DNA of 32,020 nt from Herbaspirillum sp. YR522 (GTDB taxonomy: Bacteria > Pseudomonadota > Gammaproteobacteria > Burkholderiales > Burkholderiaceae_D): contig NZ_AKJA01000053.1 of the NCBI RefSeq assembly GCF_000282575.1, positions 1-32,020 of the forward strand. The letters are read 5' to 3'. Shown here in pieces: positions 14,198-23,995 of this stretch. The translations under genes and the position numbers were made by a program. How positions within the stretch are numbered: the first letter of the stretch is position 1; each line of letters starts with the position of its first letter. Below the pieces are notes generated by a model. It was not told the DNA's origin. It did no database searches and saw only the letters and a list, made by a program, of their open reading frames with translations.

Positions 14198-15574
14198 TCA
14201 CCCTTGCGCCAGAAGTGAGCGGCCGATGCCGTAGTACTCGATGCCGCTGTCGGCCATCAGTTGCGGTTCGAACAGGTTGCGACCATCGAAGATCACCGGC
14301 GCCTTCAGGGCCGCCTTGACGGTCTCGAAGTCGGGGCTGCGGAAGGCCTTCCACTCGGTGACGATGGTCAATGCATCGGCCCCCTGCAGCGCATCCATGG
14401 GCGACGCCGCAAAACGGATCTTCTCGAACAGGCCCGGTTGGTCGGCCAGGTCCAGCGCCAGCACGCGTGCGGCTTCCTTCATCGCCACCGGGTCGTAGAC
14501 GGCCACGCTGGCGCCACGACGCAGCAGTTCACCCACCAGTACGCGCGCCGACGCCTCGCGCATGTCGTCGGTATTGGGCTTGAAGGCCAGCCCCCATACC
14601 GCAAAATGCCTGCCCGCCAGGTCTTCGCCAAAGCGCTTGACCACCTTGCGACCCAGCACATGCTTCTGCCGGTCGTTGACCTGCTCGACCGCGCGCAGGA
14701 TCAACAGGTCCTGGTCGTAGTCGCGCGCGGTGCGCTCCAGCGCCTGCACGTCCTTGGGGAAGCACGATCCGCCGTAGCCGCATCCGGCATACAGGAAGCT
14801 GTGGCCGATACGCGGATCCGAACCGATGCCGTGGCGCACGGCCTCGATATCGGCCCCCACCTTGTCGGCCAGGTTGGCCAATTCGTTCATGAAGGAAATA
14901 CGCGTGGCCAGCATGGCGTTGGCGGCATACTTGGTGAACTCGGCCGAACGCACGTCCATCCAGAAGGTGCGCTCGTGGTTGCGGTTGAACGGCGCATAGA
15001 GCTTCTTCATCAGCGTGTAGGCGCGCTGTCCCTGGGCGGTCTGGTCATGGCCGATGACGATCCGGTCGGGGCGCATGAAGTCTTCCACGGCCGCGCCTTC
15101 CTTGAGGAACTCGGGGTTCGAGACCACCGAGAACTGGCCATCGTCGAGACCGCGCGAGGCCAGTTCGCCGGCGATGGCGGCCTTGACGCGATCGGCGGTG
15201 CCCACCGGCACGGTGGACTTGTCGACCACGACCTTGAAGCCGTTCATATGGCGTCCGATGTTGCGCGCCGCCGCCAGCACGTATTGCAGGTCGGCCGAGC
15301 CGTCTTCATCGGGCGGCGTGCCCACCGCAATGAACTGGATATCGCCGTGGGCCACGCTGGCGGCCACATCGGTCGAAAATTGCAGGCGGCCGCTGGCGCG
15401 GTTACGCGCCACCACGTCTTCCAGGCCGGGTTCGTGGATGGGAATGCCGCCATTGTTGAGAATGTCGACCTTGGACTGGTCCACGTCGAGGCAGAACACG
15501 TCATTGCCCAGTTCGGCCAGGCAGGCGCCTGTCACGAGGCCGACATAGCCGGTGCCGATGATGGTGATTTTCAT
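14198..15574 (-). CDS. ugd: UDP-glucose 6-dehydrogenase
   Basis: A 458-residue NAD-dependent enzyme oxidising UDP-glucose to UDP-glucuronate, a precursor for capsule, exopolysaccharide and LPS sugars. N-terminal Rossmann motif [15 protein letters not shown] (7-21), conserved [23 protein letters not shown] (118-126) and NPEFLKEG (153-160). Central domain: K215 and N219 in [21 protein letters not shown], and the catalytic C271 in [14 protein letters not shown]-terminal domain: [15 protein letters not shown]. Lies 102 bp after lapB and four bases before rfaE1. A small hairpin (15655-15670) sits in the lapB-ugd gap with no U tract. Confidence 0.97.
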   Translation of the reverse strand: MKITIIGTGYVGLVTGACLAELGNDVFCLDVDQSKVDILNNGGIPIHEPGLEDVVARNRASGRLQFSTDVAASVAHGDIQFIAVGTPPDEDGSADLQYVLAAARNIGRHMNGFKVVVDKSTVPVGTADRVKAAIAGELASRGLDDGQFSVVSNPEFLKEGAAVEDFMRPDRIVIGHDQTAQGQRAYTLMKKLYAPFNRNHERTFWMDVRSAEFTKYAANAMLATRISFMNELANLADKVGADIEAVRHGIGSDPRIGHSFLYAGCGYGGSCFPKDVQALERTARDYDQDLLILRAVEQVNDRQKHVLGRKVVKRFGEDLAGRHFAVWGLAFKPNTDDMREASARVLVGELLRRGASVAVYDPVAMKEAARVLALDLADQPGLFEKIRFAASPMDALQGADALTIVTEWKAFRSPDFETVKAALKAPVIFDGRNLFEPQLMADSGIEYYGIGRSLLAQG

Positions 15575-15676
15575 GATTGATCCCGAGGGTTTCCGACCTG
15601 CCGCCAGCAGCAGGCCGATTGATTGATGAAGCGAATGTCAGGCAACGGGGTCGCTGCCGCGCCGGCGGCACGACCG

Positions 15677-16852
15677 TCAAATCATGACATTGAGTTCTTC
15701 GGTGCGACGCGGCGGGTAGGTCTCCCAGCGGCTGCAACCGGGACATTGCCAATAGAACTGGCGCGCCTTGAAGCCGCAATGGCTGCATTGGTAGCGCGCC
15801 AGTTTCTGCGTATAACCATGCACCAGTGTCTTGACCACCGAGAGCTCCGGACGCACATTGAGCGGCGCGGTCATCATGCGTGCTTCCAGGAACTTGTCCA
15901 GCGCCAGCAGCGTGGGCGTGCGACGCAGTTCTTCGCTCACCAGCGCGTTGGCGGCCTCGACCCCGTCGGCGTCGAGTACGGCCTTGAAGACCACTTCGAG
16001 CAAGTCGATCGAGGGCGCCTCGGCCAGGTAGGAACGCAGCAGGTTGATGCCTTCCTGGGTGCGACCCACGGCCAGGTAGCCGTCCATGAGCCGCTGGGCC
16101 ACCAGCGCCGTATGCGGCACGCTCTGGTGCTCCACCCGGCGCCAGGTCTCGAGGGCGCCTTCGACATCGCCCTTGGCGCGCAAGGCGTCGCCCATCAGCA
16201 TGGTGGCGCGCACGCTCTTGCGGTCGGCCGCCAAGGCGCGGTCGAGCAAGGCGATGGCGGCGTCGGTATTGGTGCGCACCAGCTCGTCGGCGGCCAGTTC
16301 ACAGTGGAACTGGGCGATCTCTCGCTGGCGACCACCGGCACCGGTCGATTGCAGGATCTCGGCGGCCGAGATGGCGCGGGTCCATTCCTTCTCGCGCTGG
16401 TAGATCTCCAGCAGGGCGCGCCCGGCCTGGGCACTGTATTGCGTATCGATGAGCTTGTTGAAGGTTTCTTCGGCGCGGTCCAGAAGCCCCGCTTTCAGGT
16501 AATCCTGGCCGAGCTCGTAGAGGGCGTGGCCATGGTGCTCGGCCGGCAGGTCGGGGCGTGCCAGCAGGTTCTGGTGCACCCGGATGGCGCGCTCGGTCTC
16601 GCCACGGCGGCGAAACAGGTTACCCAGTGCGAAGTGCAGGTCGACCGTTTCGGGGTCCAGCTTGACGATCTCGATGAAGGCATCGATGGCCTTGTCGGGC
16701 TGTTCGTTGAGCAGGAAATTCAAGCCCTTGAAATAGCCCCGCGGCAGGGTGCGCGACTCGGACAACAACTGGTTGATATCAACCCGCGCGGCAATCCAGC
16801 CCAGCCCGAAGAAGACCGGAATGCCGAGCAACCACCAGAATTCAAATTCCAT
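15677..16852 (-). CDS. lapB: Lipopolysaccharide assembly protein LapB
   Basis: LapB (YciM) is an inner-membrane TPR protein that, with FtsH, controls LpxC turnover and so LPS synthesis. 391 residues. One N-terminal membrane helix at about 5-22 (WWLLGIPVFFGLGWIAARV), followed by the RGYFKGLNFLLNEQPDKAIDAFIE opening of the TPR array that runs to about 330. The C-terminal rubredoxin-like metal knuckle is intact: C356, C359, C370, C373 (CSHCGF and CPGC). Lies 17 bp after lapA, its conserved partner, and upstream of ugd and rfaE1, so LPS control and sugar precursors share a transcript. Confidence 0.96.
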   Translation of the reverse strand: MEFEFWWLLGIPVFFGLGWIAARVDINQLLSESRTLPRGYFKGLNFLLNEQPDKAIDAFIEIVKLDPETVDLHFALGNLFRRRGETERAIRVHQNLLARPDLPAEHHGHALYELGQDYLKAGLLDRAEETFNKLIDTQYSAQAGRALLEIYQREKEWTRAISAAEILQSTGAGGRQREIAQFHCELAADELVRTNTDAAIALLDRALAADRKSVRATMLMGDALRAKGDVEGALETWRRVEHQSVPHTALVAQRLMDGYLAVGRTQEGINLLRSYLAEAPSIDLLEVVFKAVLDADGVEAANALVSEELRRTPTLLALDKFLEARMMTAPLNVRPELSVVKTLVHGYTQKLARYQCSHCGFKARQFYWQCPGCSRWETYPPRRTEELNVMI

Positions 16853-16869
16853 ACAAGAGACGTTTCAAT

Positions 16870-17196
16870 TTAGAGAATATGCTGCGCGGTGATCACACTG
16901 TCGGGCAGGGGTGGTTGAGCCTGGGCCTGGGCGATTTCTTCCTGCTGCTTGTGGATCGACGCCAGGGCTTTCTTGTGCCGCGCGGCTTCACGCCGGTGAC
17001 GGAACATGATCGGCGTCATCGCCAGCACACCCAGCACCGCGCCCACTACGAAAAACGCCAGCAGCACCAGCACCAGTGGGTCGGTCCGTTCGTAGCCGAG
17101 GAAGAAATGCAGGGTCACTTCCTGGGTATTGCGCAATGCGAAGAAGAAAAAGCCGACGAACAGGATGAGCGCGATCAATCTGGAGATTATTTTCAT
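16870..17196 (-). CDS. lapA: Lipopolysaccharide assembly protein LapA
   Basis: A 108-residue inner-membrane protein (LapA/YciS, DUF1049). Two membrane helices, about 4-20 and 41-62, separated by the conserved RNTQEVTLHFFLGYERTDPLVLVLL stretch, and a charged cytosolic tail with a short coiled-coil segment (HRREAARHKKALASIHKQQEEIAQAQ). The start at 17196 is chosen for its AAGGAT site about eight bases upstream and the family N-terminus MKIISRLI; a longer reading to 17295 adds an unrelated 33 residues. First gene of the lapA-lapB-ugd-rfaE1 operon. Upstream of it lies the ihfB terminator and a TACAAT (17340-17345) that might be a -10 box. Confidence 0.93.
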   Translation of the reverse strand: MKIISRLIALILFVGFFFFALRNTQEVTLHFFLGYERTDPLVLVLLAFFVVGAVLGVLAMTPIMFRHRREAARHKKALASIHKQQEEIAQAQAQPPLPDSVITAQHIL

Positions 17197-17349
17197 GGCG
17201 ACTATCCTTTTTTTGACTGGTCGAAAATGGGTAAAGCGAGCCATCGTACCGCCCTTTTCGACGTACGGCGCACTGTACTTGCCTGCCTGGCGCAAAGTGC
17301 GGCACGCCTGTTAAGGGAAACGGCCACGGGTACTGCGAAATTGTACGTG

Positions 17350-17377
17350 AAAAAAAACGGCATCCAAAGATGCCGTT
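17350..17377 (-). terminator. Terminator after ihfB
   Basis: A 9-bp stem, 17356-17364 with 17369-17377, loop of four bases, followed on the minus strand by about seven U. Lies 129 bp after the ihfB stop, ending the long gyrA-to-ihfB gene row. The rest of the 310-bp gap (17197-17506) shows only the possible lapA promoter. Confidence 0.88.
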
Positions 17378-17506
17378 CATTTCCGAGCGACCCTTTACCA
17401 GGCCGTTCATGTTACCGCTTAGTCTTTACATGGCATCACCAGATGCCCGGCACCGACGCCGCGGCAGTGCTGCAACAACAGGATTGCCTGGTCGATGACA
17501 GGTCGG

Positions 17507-17812
17507 TCAATCCTCACGGATTGGCTGCCCGACCATCGCGTCCACGCGCTCGCGCAACTCCTTGCCCGGCTTGAAATGGGGCACCCTTTTTTCGGGCACC
17601 ATCACCTTGTCGCCGGACTTGGGGTTACGGCCGATACGCGGCGGACGGCGGTTGAGCGCAAAGCTGCCAAAACCACGGATCTCGATACGTTGGCCGGTCG
17701 ACAGTGCATCGACCATCGCATCGAGGATGGTTTTGACCGCGTAATCCGCATCCTTGGCAACCAGTTGCGGATAACGCTCAGCCAGACGGGCGATCAGCTC
17801 CGACTTTGTCAT
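17507..17812 (-). CDS. ihfB: Integration host factor subunit beta
   Basis: IHF-beta pairs with IHF-alpha to bend DNA sharply at specific sites in replication, recombination and transcription. 101 residues with the DNABII sequence: [17 protein letters not shown], the [12 protein letters not shown] strand pair, the DNA-intercalating arm [16 protein letters not shown] with its conserved proline, and the [13 protein letters not shown]-terminal helix. It starts 14 bp after rpsA, the conserved rpsA-ihfB arrangement of beta- and gamma-proteobacteria. Confidence 0.97.
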   Translation of the reverse strand: MTKSELIARLAERYPQLVAKDADYAVKTILDAMVDALSTGQRIEIRGFGSFALNRRPPRIGRNPKSGDKVMVPEKRVPHFKPGKELRERVDAMVGQPIRED

Positions 17813-17826
17813 CGTGGCCCGGACAA

Positions 17827-19542
17827 TCAGTTCTTGTTGTCGAGCTTGGCCTTCAACAGGGCGCCCAAGCTGGTGGTACCGGAAGCCGCGCTGGAGTCAG
17901 ACGACATCTTTTGCATGGCTTCCTGGGTCTCGGCGTTGTCCTTTGCCTTGATCGACAGCTGGATGCTGCGAGCCTTGCGGTCGATGTTGATGACCAGGGC
18001 TTCGACGCTGTCGCCGACCTTCAGGTGGGTACCGGCATCTTCGACGCGATCGCGGGAGATTTCGGAGGCACGCAGGTAGCCTTCTACTTCTTCGTTGAGC
18101 GCAATGACGGCGCCCTTGGCTTCGACCGACTTGACGGTACCGGTCACCAAGGCACCCTTGTCGTTGAGGGCAGCGAAGTTGTTGAACGGGTCGCCTTCCA
18201 GTTGCTTCACGCCCAGCGAAACGCGCTCGCGCTCGACGTCGATGGCCAGCACCACGGCTTCCAGCTCGTCGCCCTTCTTGAACTTGCGCACGGCTTCTTC
18301 GCCAGCTTCGGTCCAGGACAGGTCGGACAGGTGCACCAGGCCGTCGATGTTGCCCGACAGGCCGATGAACACGCCGAAGTCGGTGATCGACTTGATCGAA
18401 CCGCGGACCTTGTCGCCCTTCTTGTGGCTCATTGCGAAGTCGTCCCATGGGTTCGGCTTGCACTGCTTCATGCCCAGGCTGATACGGCGACGCTCTTCGT
18501 CGATTTCCAGGACCATGACTTCGACTTCGTCGCCCAGCTGGACAACCTTGTTCGGTGCCACGTTCTTGTTGGTCCAGTCCATTTCGGAGACGTGAACCAG
18601 GCCTTCGATGCCTTGCTCGACTTCAACGAATGCACCGTAGTCGGTCAGGTTGGTGACCTTGCCGAACAGGCGGGTACCTTGTGGGTAACGACGCGACAGG
18701 CCGGTCCATGGATCGTCGCCCAGTTGCTTCACGCCCAGCGAGACACGGTTCTTCTCTTGATCGTACTTGAGGACCTTGGCGGTGATCTCTTGGCCAACCG
18801 ACAGCACTTCCGACGGGTGACGCACACGACGCCATGCCAGGTCGGTGATGTGCAACAGGCCATCGATGCCACCCAGGTCGACGAACGCACCGTAGTCGGT
18901 GATGTTCTTGACGATACCGGTGACGACAGTACCTTCCTTCAGGGTTTCCATCAGCTTGGCGCGCTCTTCGCCCATCGAGGCTTCGATCACGGCGCGGCGC
19001 GACAGCACCACGTTGTTGCGCTTGCGGTCCAGCTTGATGACCTTGAATTCCAGGGTCTTGCCTTCGAACGGCGTGGTGTCCTTGACCGGACGGGTGTCGA
19101 CCAGCGAACCCGGCAGGAAGGCACGGATGCCGTTGGTCAGGACGGTCAGGCCGCCCTTGACCTTGCCATTGACAGTACCGGTAACGATCTCGCCGGACTC
19201 CATCGCCTTTTCCAGCGAGAGCCACGATGCCAGACGCTTGGCCTTGTCGCGCGACAGGATGGTGTCGCCGAAGCCGTTTTCCAGCGATTCGATTGCGACC
19301 GAAATGAAGTCGCCAACCTGGACTTCGACTTCGCCATTGTCATTCTTGAATTCTTCAACGGGAATGAAGGCTTCCGACTTCAGGCCGGCGTTGACGATCA
19401 CGAAATTGTGGTCGAGACGGACGACTTCTGCGGAGATGACTTCACCAGAACGCATGTCCTGACGCGACAGCGATTCTTCAAACAGAGCAGCAAACTCGCT
19501 GGCAGTATCGACGCCTGCAGCGAAAACGGTAGTTGTGGACAT
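17827..19542 (-). CDS. rpsA: 30S ribosomal protein S1 (bS1)
   Basis: S1 brings mRNA to the 30S subunit. 571 residues from the ATG at 19542, with six S1/OB repeats: the first two (about 30-190) bind the ribosome, and the last four carry RNA-binding repeats ([69 protein letters not shown], then a divergent sixth). The start was chosen because MSTTTVFA leads directly into the conserved [20 protein letters not shown]; the open frame runs on to 19767. No Shine-Dalgarno sequence precedes it, as is known for rpsA, whose unusual initiation region supports autoregulation. Between cmk and ihfB. Confidence 0.97.
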   Translation of the reverse strand: MSTTTVFAAGVDTASEFAALFEESLSRQDMRSGEVISAEVVRLDHNFVIVNAGLKSEAFIPVEEFKNDNGEVEVQVGDFISVAIESLENGFGDTILSRDKAKRLASWLSLEKAMESGEIVTGTVNGKVKGGLTVLTNGIRAFLPGSLVDTRPVKDTTPFEGKTLEFKVIKLDRKRNNVVLSRRAVIEASMGEERAKLMETLKEGTVVTGIVKNITDYGAFVDLGGIDGLLHITDLAWRRVRHPSEVLSVGQEITAKVLKYDQEKNRVSLGVKQLGDDPWTGLSRRYPQGTRLFGKVTNLTDYGAFVEVEQGIEGLVHVSEMDWTNKNVAPNKVVQLGDEVEVMVLEIDEERRRISLGMKQCKPNPWDDFAMSHKKGDKVRGSIKSITDFGVFIGLSGNIDGLVHLSDLSWTEAGEEAVRKFKKGDELEAVVLAIDVERERVSLGVKQLEGDPFNNFAALNDKGALVTGTVKSVEAKGAVIALNEEVEGYLRASEISRDRVEDAGTHLKVGDSVEALVINIDRKARSIQLSIKAKDNAETQEAMQKMSSDSSAASGTTSLGALLKAKLDNKN

Positions 19543-19786
19543 AAATGAAAAGATAGATTGGCCAATATCTGTCGATGCAATCATGGGGACTTGCACTGCC
19601 GCCCGCTTAATTGCCGGCGACATGGACACTGGGTTAGGTTTATCAACGCCCTGGGGACTTTGCATCCTTCGGGCACGTACTGCTGAACTGCGATTGCTGT
19701 ATTTATTGCTGCCTTGACACCATTTCTTGCCAAAGCCGGGCGCTACCACTTCTTCCGCATCAGGCACCGGGGCGCATCAAGCGCCA
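19543..19786 (-). promoter_or_regulatory. rpsA leader region
   Basis: A 244-bp gap between cmk and rpsA. It is longer than any other gap in this gene row and more AT-rich near the rpsA start (minus-strand TATCTTTTCATTT before the ATG). A small GGCGC/GCGCC hairpin (19771-19785) follows the cmk stop. A TTGGCA (minus strand, near 19727-19732) with AT-rich sequence about 20 bases downstream may be a promoter, but the spacing is poor. The lack of an SD and the long leader are consistent with autogenous control by S1. Confidence 0.4.
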
Positions 19787-20455
19787 TCAATGTCCATGGA
19801 CGGCATACCAGCTGAGCACCTGCTGCACCGCCTGTTCGACGGTCATATCGGAAGTATCCAGATGGTAGGCGCCTTCGGCGGGCTTCAACGGCGCCGACGA
19901 ACGATTCATGTCGCGTTCGTCGCGTTCCTTCAAATCCCTCGAAAGGTCGGTAATATTAGCAGAAAAACCCTTGTCAATCAATTGCTTATATCTTCTCGAC
20001 GCGCGTGCCGCAACACTTGCGGTCAAAAACACCTTGAGCCGGGCGGTGGGAAAGATCACCGTGCCCATGTCGCGGCCGTCGGCCACCAGGCCGGGCGGCT
20101 TGCGAAACGACAACTGCAGGCCGTACAGCGCCTGGCGCACCGGAACCAGGGCGGCGATCCTGGACGCCGTATTGCCGACTTCCTCGGCCCGAATCGCCTG
20201 GGTCACGTCTTCGTTGGCCAGGAAGATATGGGCCCCGTCGAAATGGCAGTGCAGGTGCTCGGCGGTCTTGGCCAGCGCATGTTCATCGTTGAGCGCCACG
20301 TCGCGCCGCAGTGCCGACAGCGCCGTGAGGCGATACAGGGCGCCTGAATCCAGGTAATGAAACCCCAGCGTGGCGGCCACCCGCTGTGCAACCGTGCCCT
20401 TGCCGGAGGCGGTCGGGCCGTCGATCGTGATGACCGGAATCTTTGGCTTGTCCAT
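19787..20455 (-). CDS. cmk: Cytidylate kinase
   Basis: Phosphorylates CMP and dCMP with ATP. 222 residues: P-loop GPTASGKGT at 13-21, the [12 protein letters not shown]-binding segment near 34-42, the catalytic loop [15 protein letters not shown] around 124-138, and the LID region [10 protein letters not shown]. Matches family length. Lies between aroA (71 bp upstream) and rpsA, a pairing conserved through proteobacteria. Confidence 0.96.
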   Translation of the reverse strand: MDKPKIPVITIDGPTASGKGTVAQRVAATLGFHYLDSGALYRLTALSALRRDVALNDEHALAKTAEHLHCHFDGAHIFLANEDVTQAIRAEEVGNTASRIAALVPVRQALYGLQLSFRKPPGLVADGRDMGTVIFPTARLKVFLTASVAARASRRYKQLIDKGFSANITDLSRDLKERDERDMNRSSAPLKPAEGAYHLDTSDMTVEQAVQQVLSWYAVHGH

Positions 20456-20526
20456 GAAAACTGTCGTCGCTCTAGAAAATATAAACAGATGATCGACGAT
20501 TTAGCCATCGTCGTGGCGGATCAATA

Positions 20527-21858
20527 TCAGATCAACGTCTGCTCGGCAATCCTTTTGAACACGTCGAAGTAGTCCGGAAAGGTCTTGGCCACGCACTTGG
20601 GATCGTTGATGCGCATGCGGTTGCCACGGCGCAATGCGCCATCGAGCGACGCCAGTGAAAAGCACATGGCCATGCGATGGTCGTCATAGGTGTCGATGGT
20701 GGCCGCGGCGATCTCGGCCGGCGGGGTGACGGTAAGGTAATCGGCGCCTTCCTCGACCTGCGCGCCGAGCTTGCGCAGCTCCGTTGCCATGGCCGCCAGG
20801 CGGTCGGTCTCCTTGACCCGCCAGCTGCCGATATTGCGCAGGGTGCTGGGGCCGTCCGCGTACAGCGCGGCCACGGCGATGGTCATGGCGGCGTCCGGGA
20901 TGTGGTTGAAGTCGGCGTCGATGGCCTTGAGCGGGCCATTGGCGCTGGCTTCGATCCAGGTCTCGCCCATCGTGATGGTGGCGCCCATCTGCTGCAGGGC
21001 CTCGACGAAACGCACATCGCCCTGGATGCTGTCGCGCCCCACGCCCTCGACCCGCACCGGACCACCGGCGATGGCGCCGGCGGCCAGGAAATAGGAAGCC
21101 GACGAGGCATCCCCCTCGACATGGATGCTGCCGGGGCTGCGGTAATGCTGGCCGGGCTGCACGGTGAACTGCTGCCAGCCCTGGCGCTGCACCTCGATGC
21201 CGAAACGGCGCATCAGGTTCAGCGTGATCTCGATATAGGGCTTGGAAATGAGCTCGCCCACGACCTCGATATGCATCGGCTCGTCACGTGCCATCAACGG
21301 TGCGGCCATCAGCAGCGCGGTCAGGAACTGGCTCGACACGTTGCCGCGCACCTTCATGCGGTGCGAATTGAGCGCGCCGCGACGAATATGCAGCGGCGGG
21401 TAACCGGGGTTGCCGGTGTAGTCGATATGCATGCCCACCGCATTGAGGGCATCGACCAGGTCGCCGATCGGGCGCTCGTGCATGCGCGGCACGCCATGCA
21501 GGGTGTAGTCGCCGCCCAGCACCGCCAGCGCCGCCGTGAGCGGGCGGATGGCAGTACCGGCGTTGCCCATGAACAGGTCGGCCTGGTGCACCGGCAGCAC
21601 GCCATTGACGCCGTGCACGATGTAGTCCTGGGTGCCTTCGATCTGCTCCCATTTGACACCGAGTTGCTGTAGCGCCATCAGCATGACCAGGGTATCGTCC
21701 GACGCCAGCAGTTCGAAGATGCGGGTGGTGCCGCCAGCCAGCGCAGCCAGCAGCAGGATACGGTTGGAAATGCTCTTGGAACCCGGGAGCTTGACCGCGC
21801 CCTGCATGTGCGGCACCGGCGCCAGGTCAAGATAACGGGGATAGGATGGCTGTTTCAT
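20527..21858 (-). CDS. aroA: 3-phosphoshikimate 1-carboxyvinyltransferase (EPSP synthase)
   Basis: Sixth step of the shikimate pathway: shikimate 3-phosphate plus PEP to EPSP. 443 residues from the ATG at 21858 (another ATG two codons upstream at 21864 is possible; neither has a clear ribosome site). Shikimate-phosphate contacts K28, S29 and R33 in [13 protein letters not shown] loop [10 protein letters not shown] (98-107), which is the class I, glyphosate-sensitive type; [10 protein letters not shown]; and near the end the DDHRMAM motif. Between tyrA (76 bp upstream) and cmk in the aromatic row. Confidence 0.96.
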   Translation of the reverse strand: MKQPSYPRYLDLAPVPHMQGAVKLPGSKSISNRILLLAALAGGTTRIFELLASDDTLVMLMALQQLGVKWEQIEGTQDYIVHGVNGVLPVHQADLFMGNAGTAIRPLTAALAVLGGDYTLHGVPRMHERPIGDLVDALNAVGMHIDYTGNPGYPPLHIRRGALNSHRMKVRGNVSSQFLTALLMAAPLMARDEPMHIEVVGELISKPYIEITLNLMRRFGIEVQRQGWQQFTVQPGQHYRSPGSIHVEGDASSASYFLAAGAIAGGPVRVEGVGRDSIQGDVRFVEALQQMGATITMGETWIEASANGPLKAIDADFNHIPDAAMTIAVAALYADGPSTLRNIGSWRVKETDRLAAMATELRKLGAQVEEGADYLTVTPPAEIAAATIDTYDDHRMAMCFSLASLDGALRRGNRMRINDPKCVAKTFPDYFDVFKRIAEQTLI

Positions 21859-21934
21859 CGGCATGGGCAAAAGGGGGTTGGTGGTTCGGCGCACGACGGT
21901 CGTGCGCATGGTGCATTGTAGACGGCCCGCAGGC

Positions 21935-22822
21935 TCAGGAGGACTTGCGTTCGGCCGCCTCGATGGTAGCGGCCCACTGCAGCCGCGCGCGTTGCGCATT
22001 GGCGTAGATGTCGGCCAGCGCGGCGCCATCGCCGGCGGCGATCAACTGCCGCATCGCGCTCAGCTGCACCAGGTAGGCATCGACTTCGGTCAGCAGCGCG
22101 TCGCGATTGGCCAGGGTGATATCGCGCCACATCTCGGGCGACGAACCGGCGATGCGGGTGAAATCGCGAAAACCGCTGGCCGCATACTGGAACAAGGTGG
22201 CCGCATGCGGCTTGCCGGCGATATCGTCGACCAGCGCGAACGCCAGCACATGCGGCAGGTGGCTGACCGAGGCAAACACCGCATCGTGCTCCTGCGGCGA
22301 GAGGTGATGGATCAGCGCCCCGCAATGACGCCATGCGGCCGCCACCCGCTCGACATCGGCGGCGGCGTTCTCGGGCAAGGCGGTGATGACGACCTTCTTG
22401 CCCCGGTACAGGTCGGGTAGCGCCGCCTCGGGGCCATGGCGCTCGCCACCGGCGATCGGATGGGCCGGCACGAAACAGGCCACCCGCTCGCCCAACGCGC
22501 TGCGAGCTGCGGCCACCACGTCGGACTTGGTGCTGCCGGCGTCGGTGACGATCGTATCGGGCGCGAGGTGTGCCGCGATGGTCGAGAGGATGGCCTCGGT
22601 CTGGGCCACCGGCGCCGCCAGCAGGATGAAATCGGCACCCTGCACGGCCTGGGCCGCATCGCTGGCGACTTCATCGATGATTCCCAGTGCCTGCGCCCGT
22701 GCCAGGCTGTCGGCCGAGCGGCCGACGCCGACGATATGCGCGGCCACGCCAGCGCTGCGCAGGGCCAGCGCAAACGAGCCACCGATCAGCCCGACACCGA
22801 AGATGACGACTTTCTTGAACAC
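21935..22822 (-). CDS. tyrA: Prephenate dehydrogenase
   Basis: Oxidatively decarboxylates prephenate (or arogenate) toward tyrosine. 295 residues from a GTG start at 22822-22820. That start is chosen because it places the Rossmann motif [14 protein letters not shown] at 9-22, and because it falls seven bases after the hisC stop; no ATG fits without overlapping hisC deeply. S97 in DAGSTKSD and the catalytic H121 in [10 protein letters not shown] are present, as is [20 protein letters not shown]. No fused chorismate mutase or ACT domain, so it is a stand-alone TyrA. Cofactor choice (NAD or NADP) is not certain. Confidence 0.95.
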   Translation of the reverse strand: MFKKVVIFGVGLIGGSFALALRSAGVAAHIVGVGRSADSLARAQALGIIDEVASDAAQAVQGADFILLAAPVAQTEAILSTIAAHLAPDTIVTDAGSTKSDVVAAARSALGERVACFVPAHPIAGGERHGPEAALPDLYRGKKVVITALPENAAADVERVAAAWRHCGALIHHLSPQEHDAVFASVSHLPHVLAFALVDDIAGKPHAATLFQYAASGFRDFTRIAGSSPEMWRDITLANRDALLTEVDAYLVQLSAMRQLIAAGDGAALADIYANAQRARLQWAATIEAAERKSS

Positions 22823-22829
22823 GGCAGGC

Positions 22830-23936
22830 TCAGGCCAGCACGGCGTTGAGGGCGGCAATGAAGGCCGCGTTTTCCTCGGGCAGGCCGATCGATACGCGCA
22901 ACCATTGCGGCAGACCGTAGTTGGCCACCGGGCGCACGATGATGCCGCGCTTGAGCAAGGCCAGGTTGACCCGGGCGCCGGCGCCATCGTCCTGGCCCAC
23001 CTGCACCAGCACGAAGTTGCCGAACGAAGGCACGTAGCGCAAGCCCAGGGCGTCGAAGGCGGCCGTCAATTGCCCGTAGCCGGCGCGATTGACCTCGGCG
23101 CTACGCGCCAGGAACGCCTGGTCGTCGAGCGCGGCGATGGCTGCTGCCTGGGCCAGCGAATTGACGTTGAACGGCTGCCGGATCCGGTTCATCAGGTCGG
23201 TGACCTCGGGCTGCGCAATCGCAAACCCGACCCGCAACCCGGCCAGGCCATAGGCCTTGGACATGGTGCGCGACACCACCAGGTTGGGATACTTGCGCAC
23301 CCAGGCGGTCGATTCGTACTGGTGCTCGGCGGCCAGGTATTCGTTGTAGGCCTCGTCGAGCACCACCACCACCTCGCCCGGGACCTCGGCCAGGAACGCC
23401 TCGAGCTGGGCTGCCGTGACAAAGGTGCCGGTCGGGTTGTTCGGGTTGGCCAGGTACACCAGGCGGGTATCGGCGTCGATGGCGGCGGCCATGGCGTCGA
23501 GGTCGTGGCCGAACTCGCGCGCCGGCACCTCGATGGCGCGCGCGCCCACCGCCTGGGTCGCCAGCGCATAGACCAGGAAACCGTATTGCGCATACACCAC
23601 CGACTGGCCGGCCTGCACGAAGGCGTGCGCGGCGATCTCGAGGATGTCGTTGCTGCCATTGCCCAGCGTGACCCAGTGCTGCGGCACGTCGTACTTGGCG
23701 CTGATGGCGGCCTTGAGCGCGAAGCCGTTGGCGTCCGGATAGCGCCCCAGCTCGGCCACCGCCTGCTGCATGGCCAGCTTGGCCGATTCGGGCATGCCGA
23801 GCGGGTTTTCGTTGGAGGCCAGCTTGACGATGGCGGCCTCGTCCAGGCCGAATTCACGCGCCACTTCGGAAATCGGCTTGCCAGCCTGGTAGGGCGCGAT
23901 GGCGCGCACGTATGCGGGAGCGAGTTGTTTTGACAT
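22830..23936 (-). CDS. hisC: Histidinol-phosphate/aromatic aminotransferase
   Basis: PLP-dependent class I/II aminotransferase, 368 residues. PLP-binding set: N165 in YLANPNNPTG, D194 and Y197 in LDEAYNEYL, the Schiff-base K227 in SRTMSKAYGLAGLRVGF, and R235 beyond it. Substrate arm KLASNENPLG (38-47). The copy inside the gyrA-serC-pheA-tyrA row is generally thought to be the second HisC paralogue of beta/gamma-proteobacteria, working mainly as an aromatic aminotransferase; whether this one also serves histidine cannot be seen. Seven bases before tyrA. Confidence 0.94.
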   Translation of the reverse strand: MSKQLAPAYVRAIAPYQAGKPISEVAREFGLDEAAIVKLASNENPLGMPESAKLAMQQAVAELGRYPDANGFALKAAISAKYDVPQHWVTLGNGSNDILEIAAHAFVQAGQSVVYAQYGFLVYALATQAVGARAIEVPAREFGHDLDAMAAAIDADTRLVYLANPNNPTGTFVTAAQLEAFLAEVPGEVVVVLDEAYNEYLAAEHQYESTAWVRKYPNLVVSRTMSKAYGLAGLRVGFAIAQPEVTDLMNRIRQPFNVNSLAQAAAIAALDDQAFLARSAEVNRAGYGQLTAAFDALGLRYVPSFGNFVLVQVGQDDGAGARVNLALLKRGIIVRPVANYGLPQWLRVSIGLPEENAAFIAALNAVLA

Positions 23937-23965
23937 GATGCGCTTTCAGTTCGACATGAGAAGCG

Positions 23966-23985
23966 GCGCCGCCGGCCGGCGGCGC
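23966..23985. repeat. GC-only palindrome between pheA and hisC
   Basis: A 20-base perfect palindrome of G and C only, able to form an 8-bp stem with a GGCC loop, in the 59-bp gap between the pheA stop and the hisC start. No U tract follows, so it is not an intrinsic terminator; it may affect message stability or pausing. Confidence 0.5.
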
Positions 23986-23995
23986 GCCATTGCAA

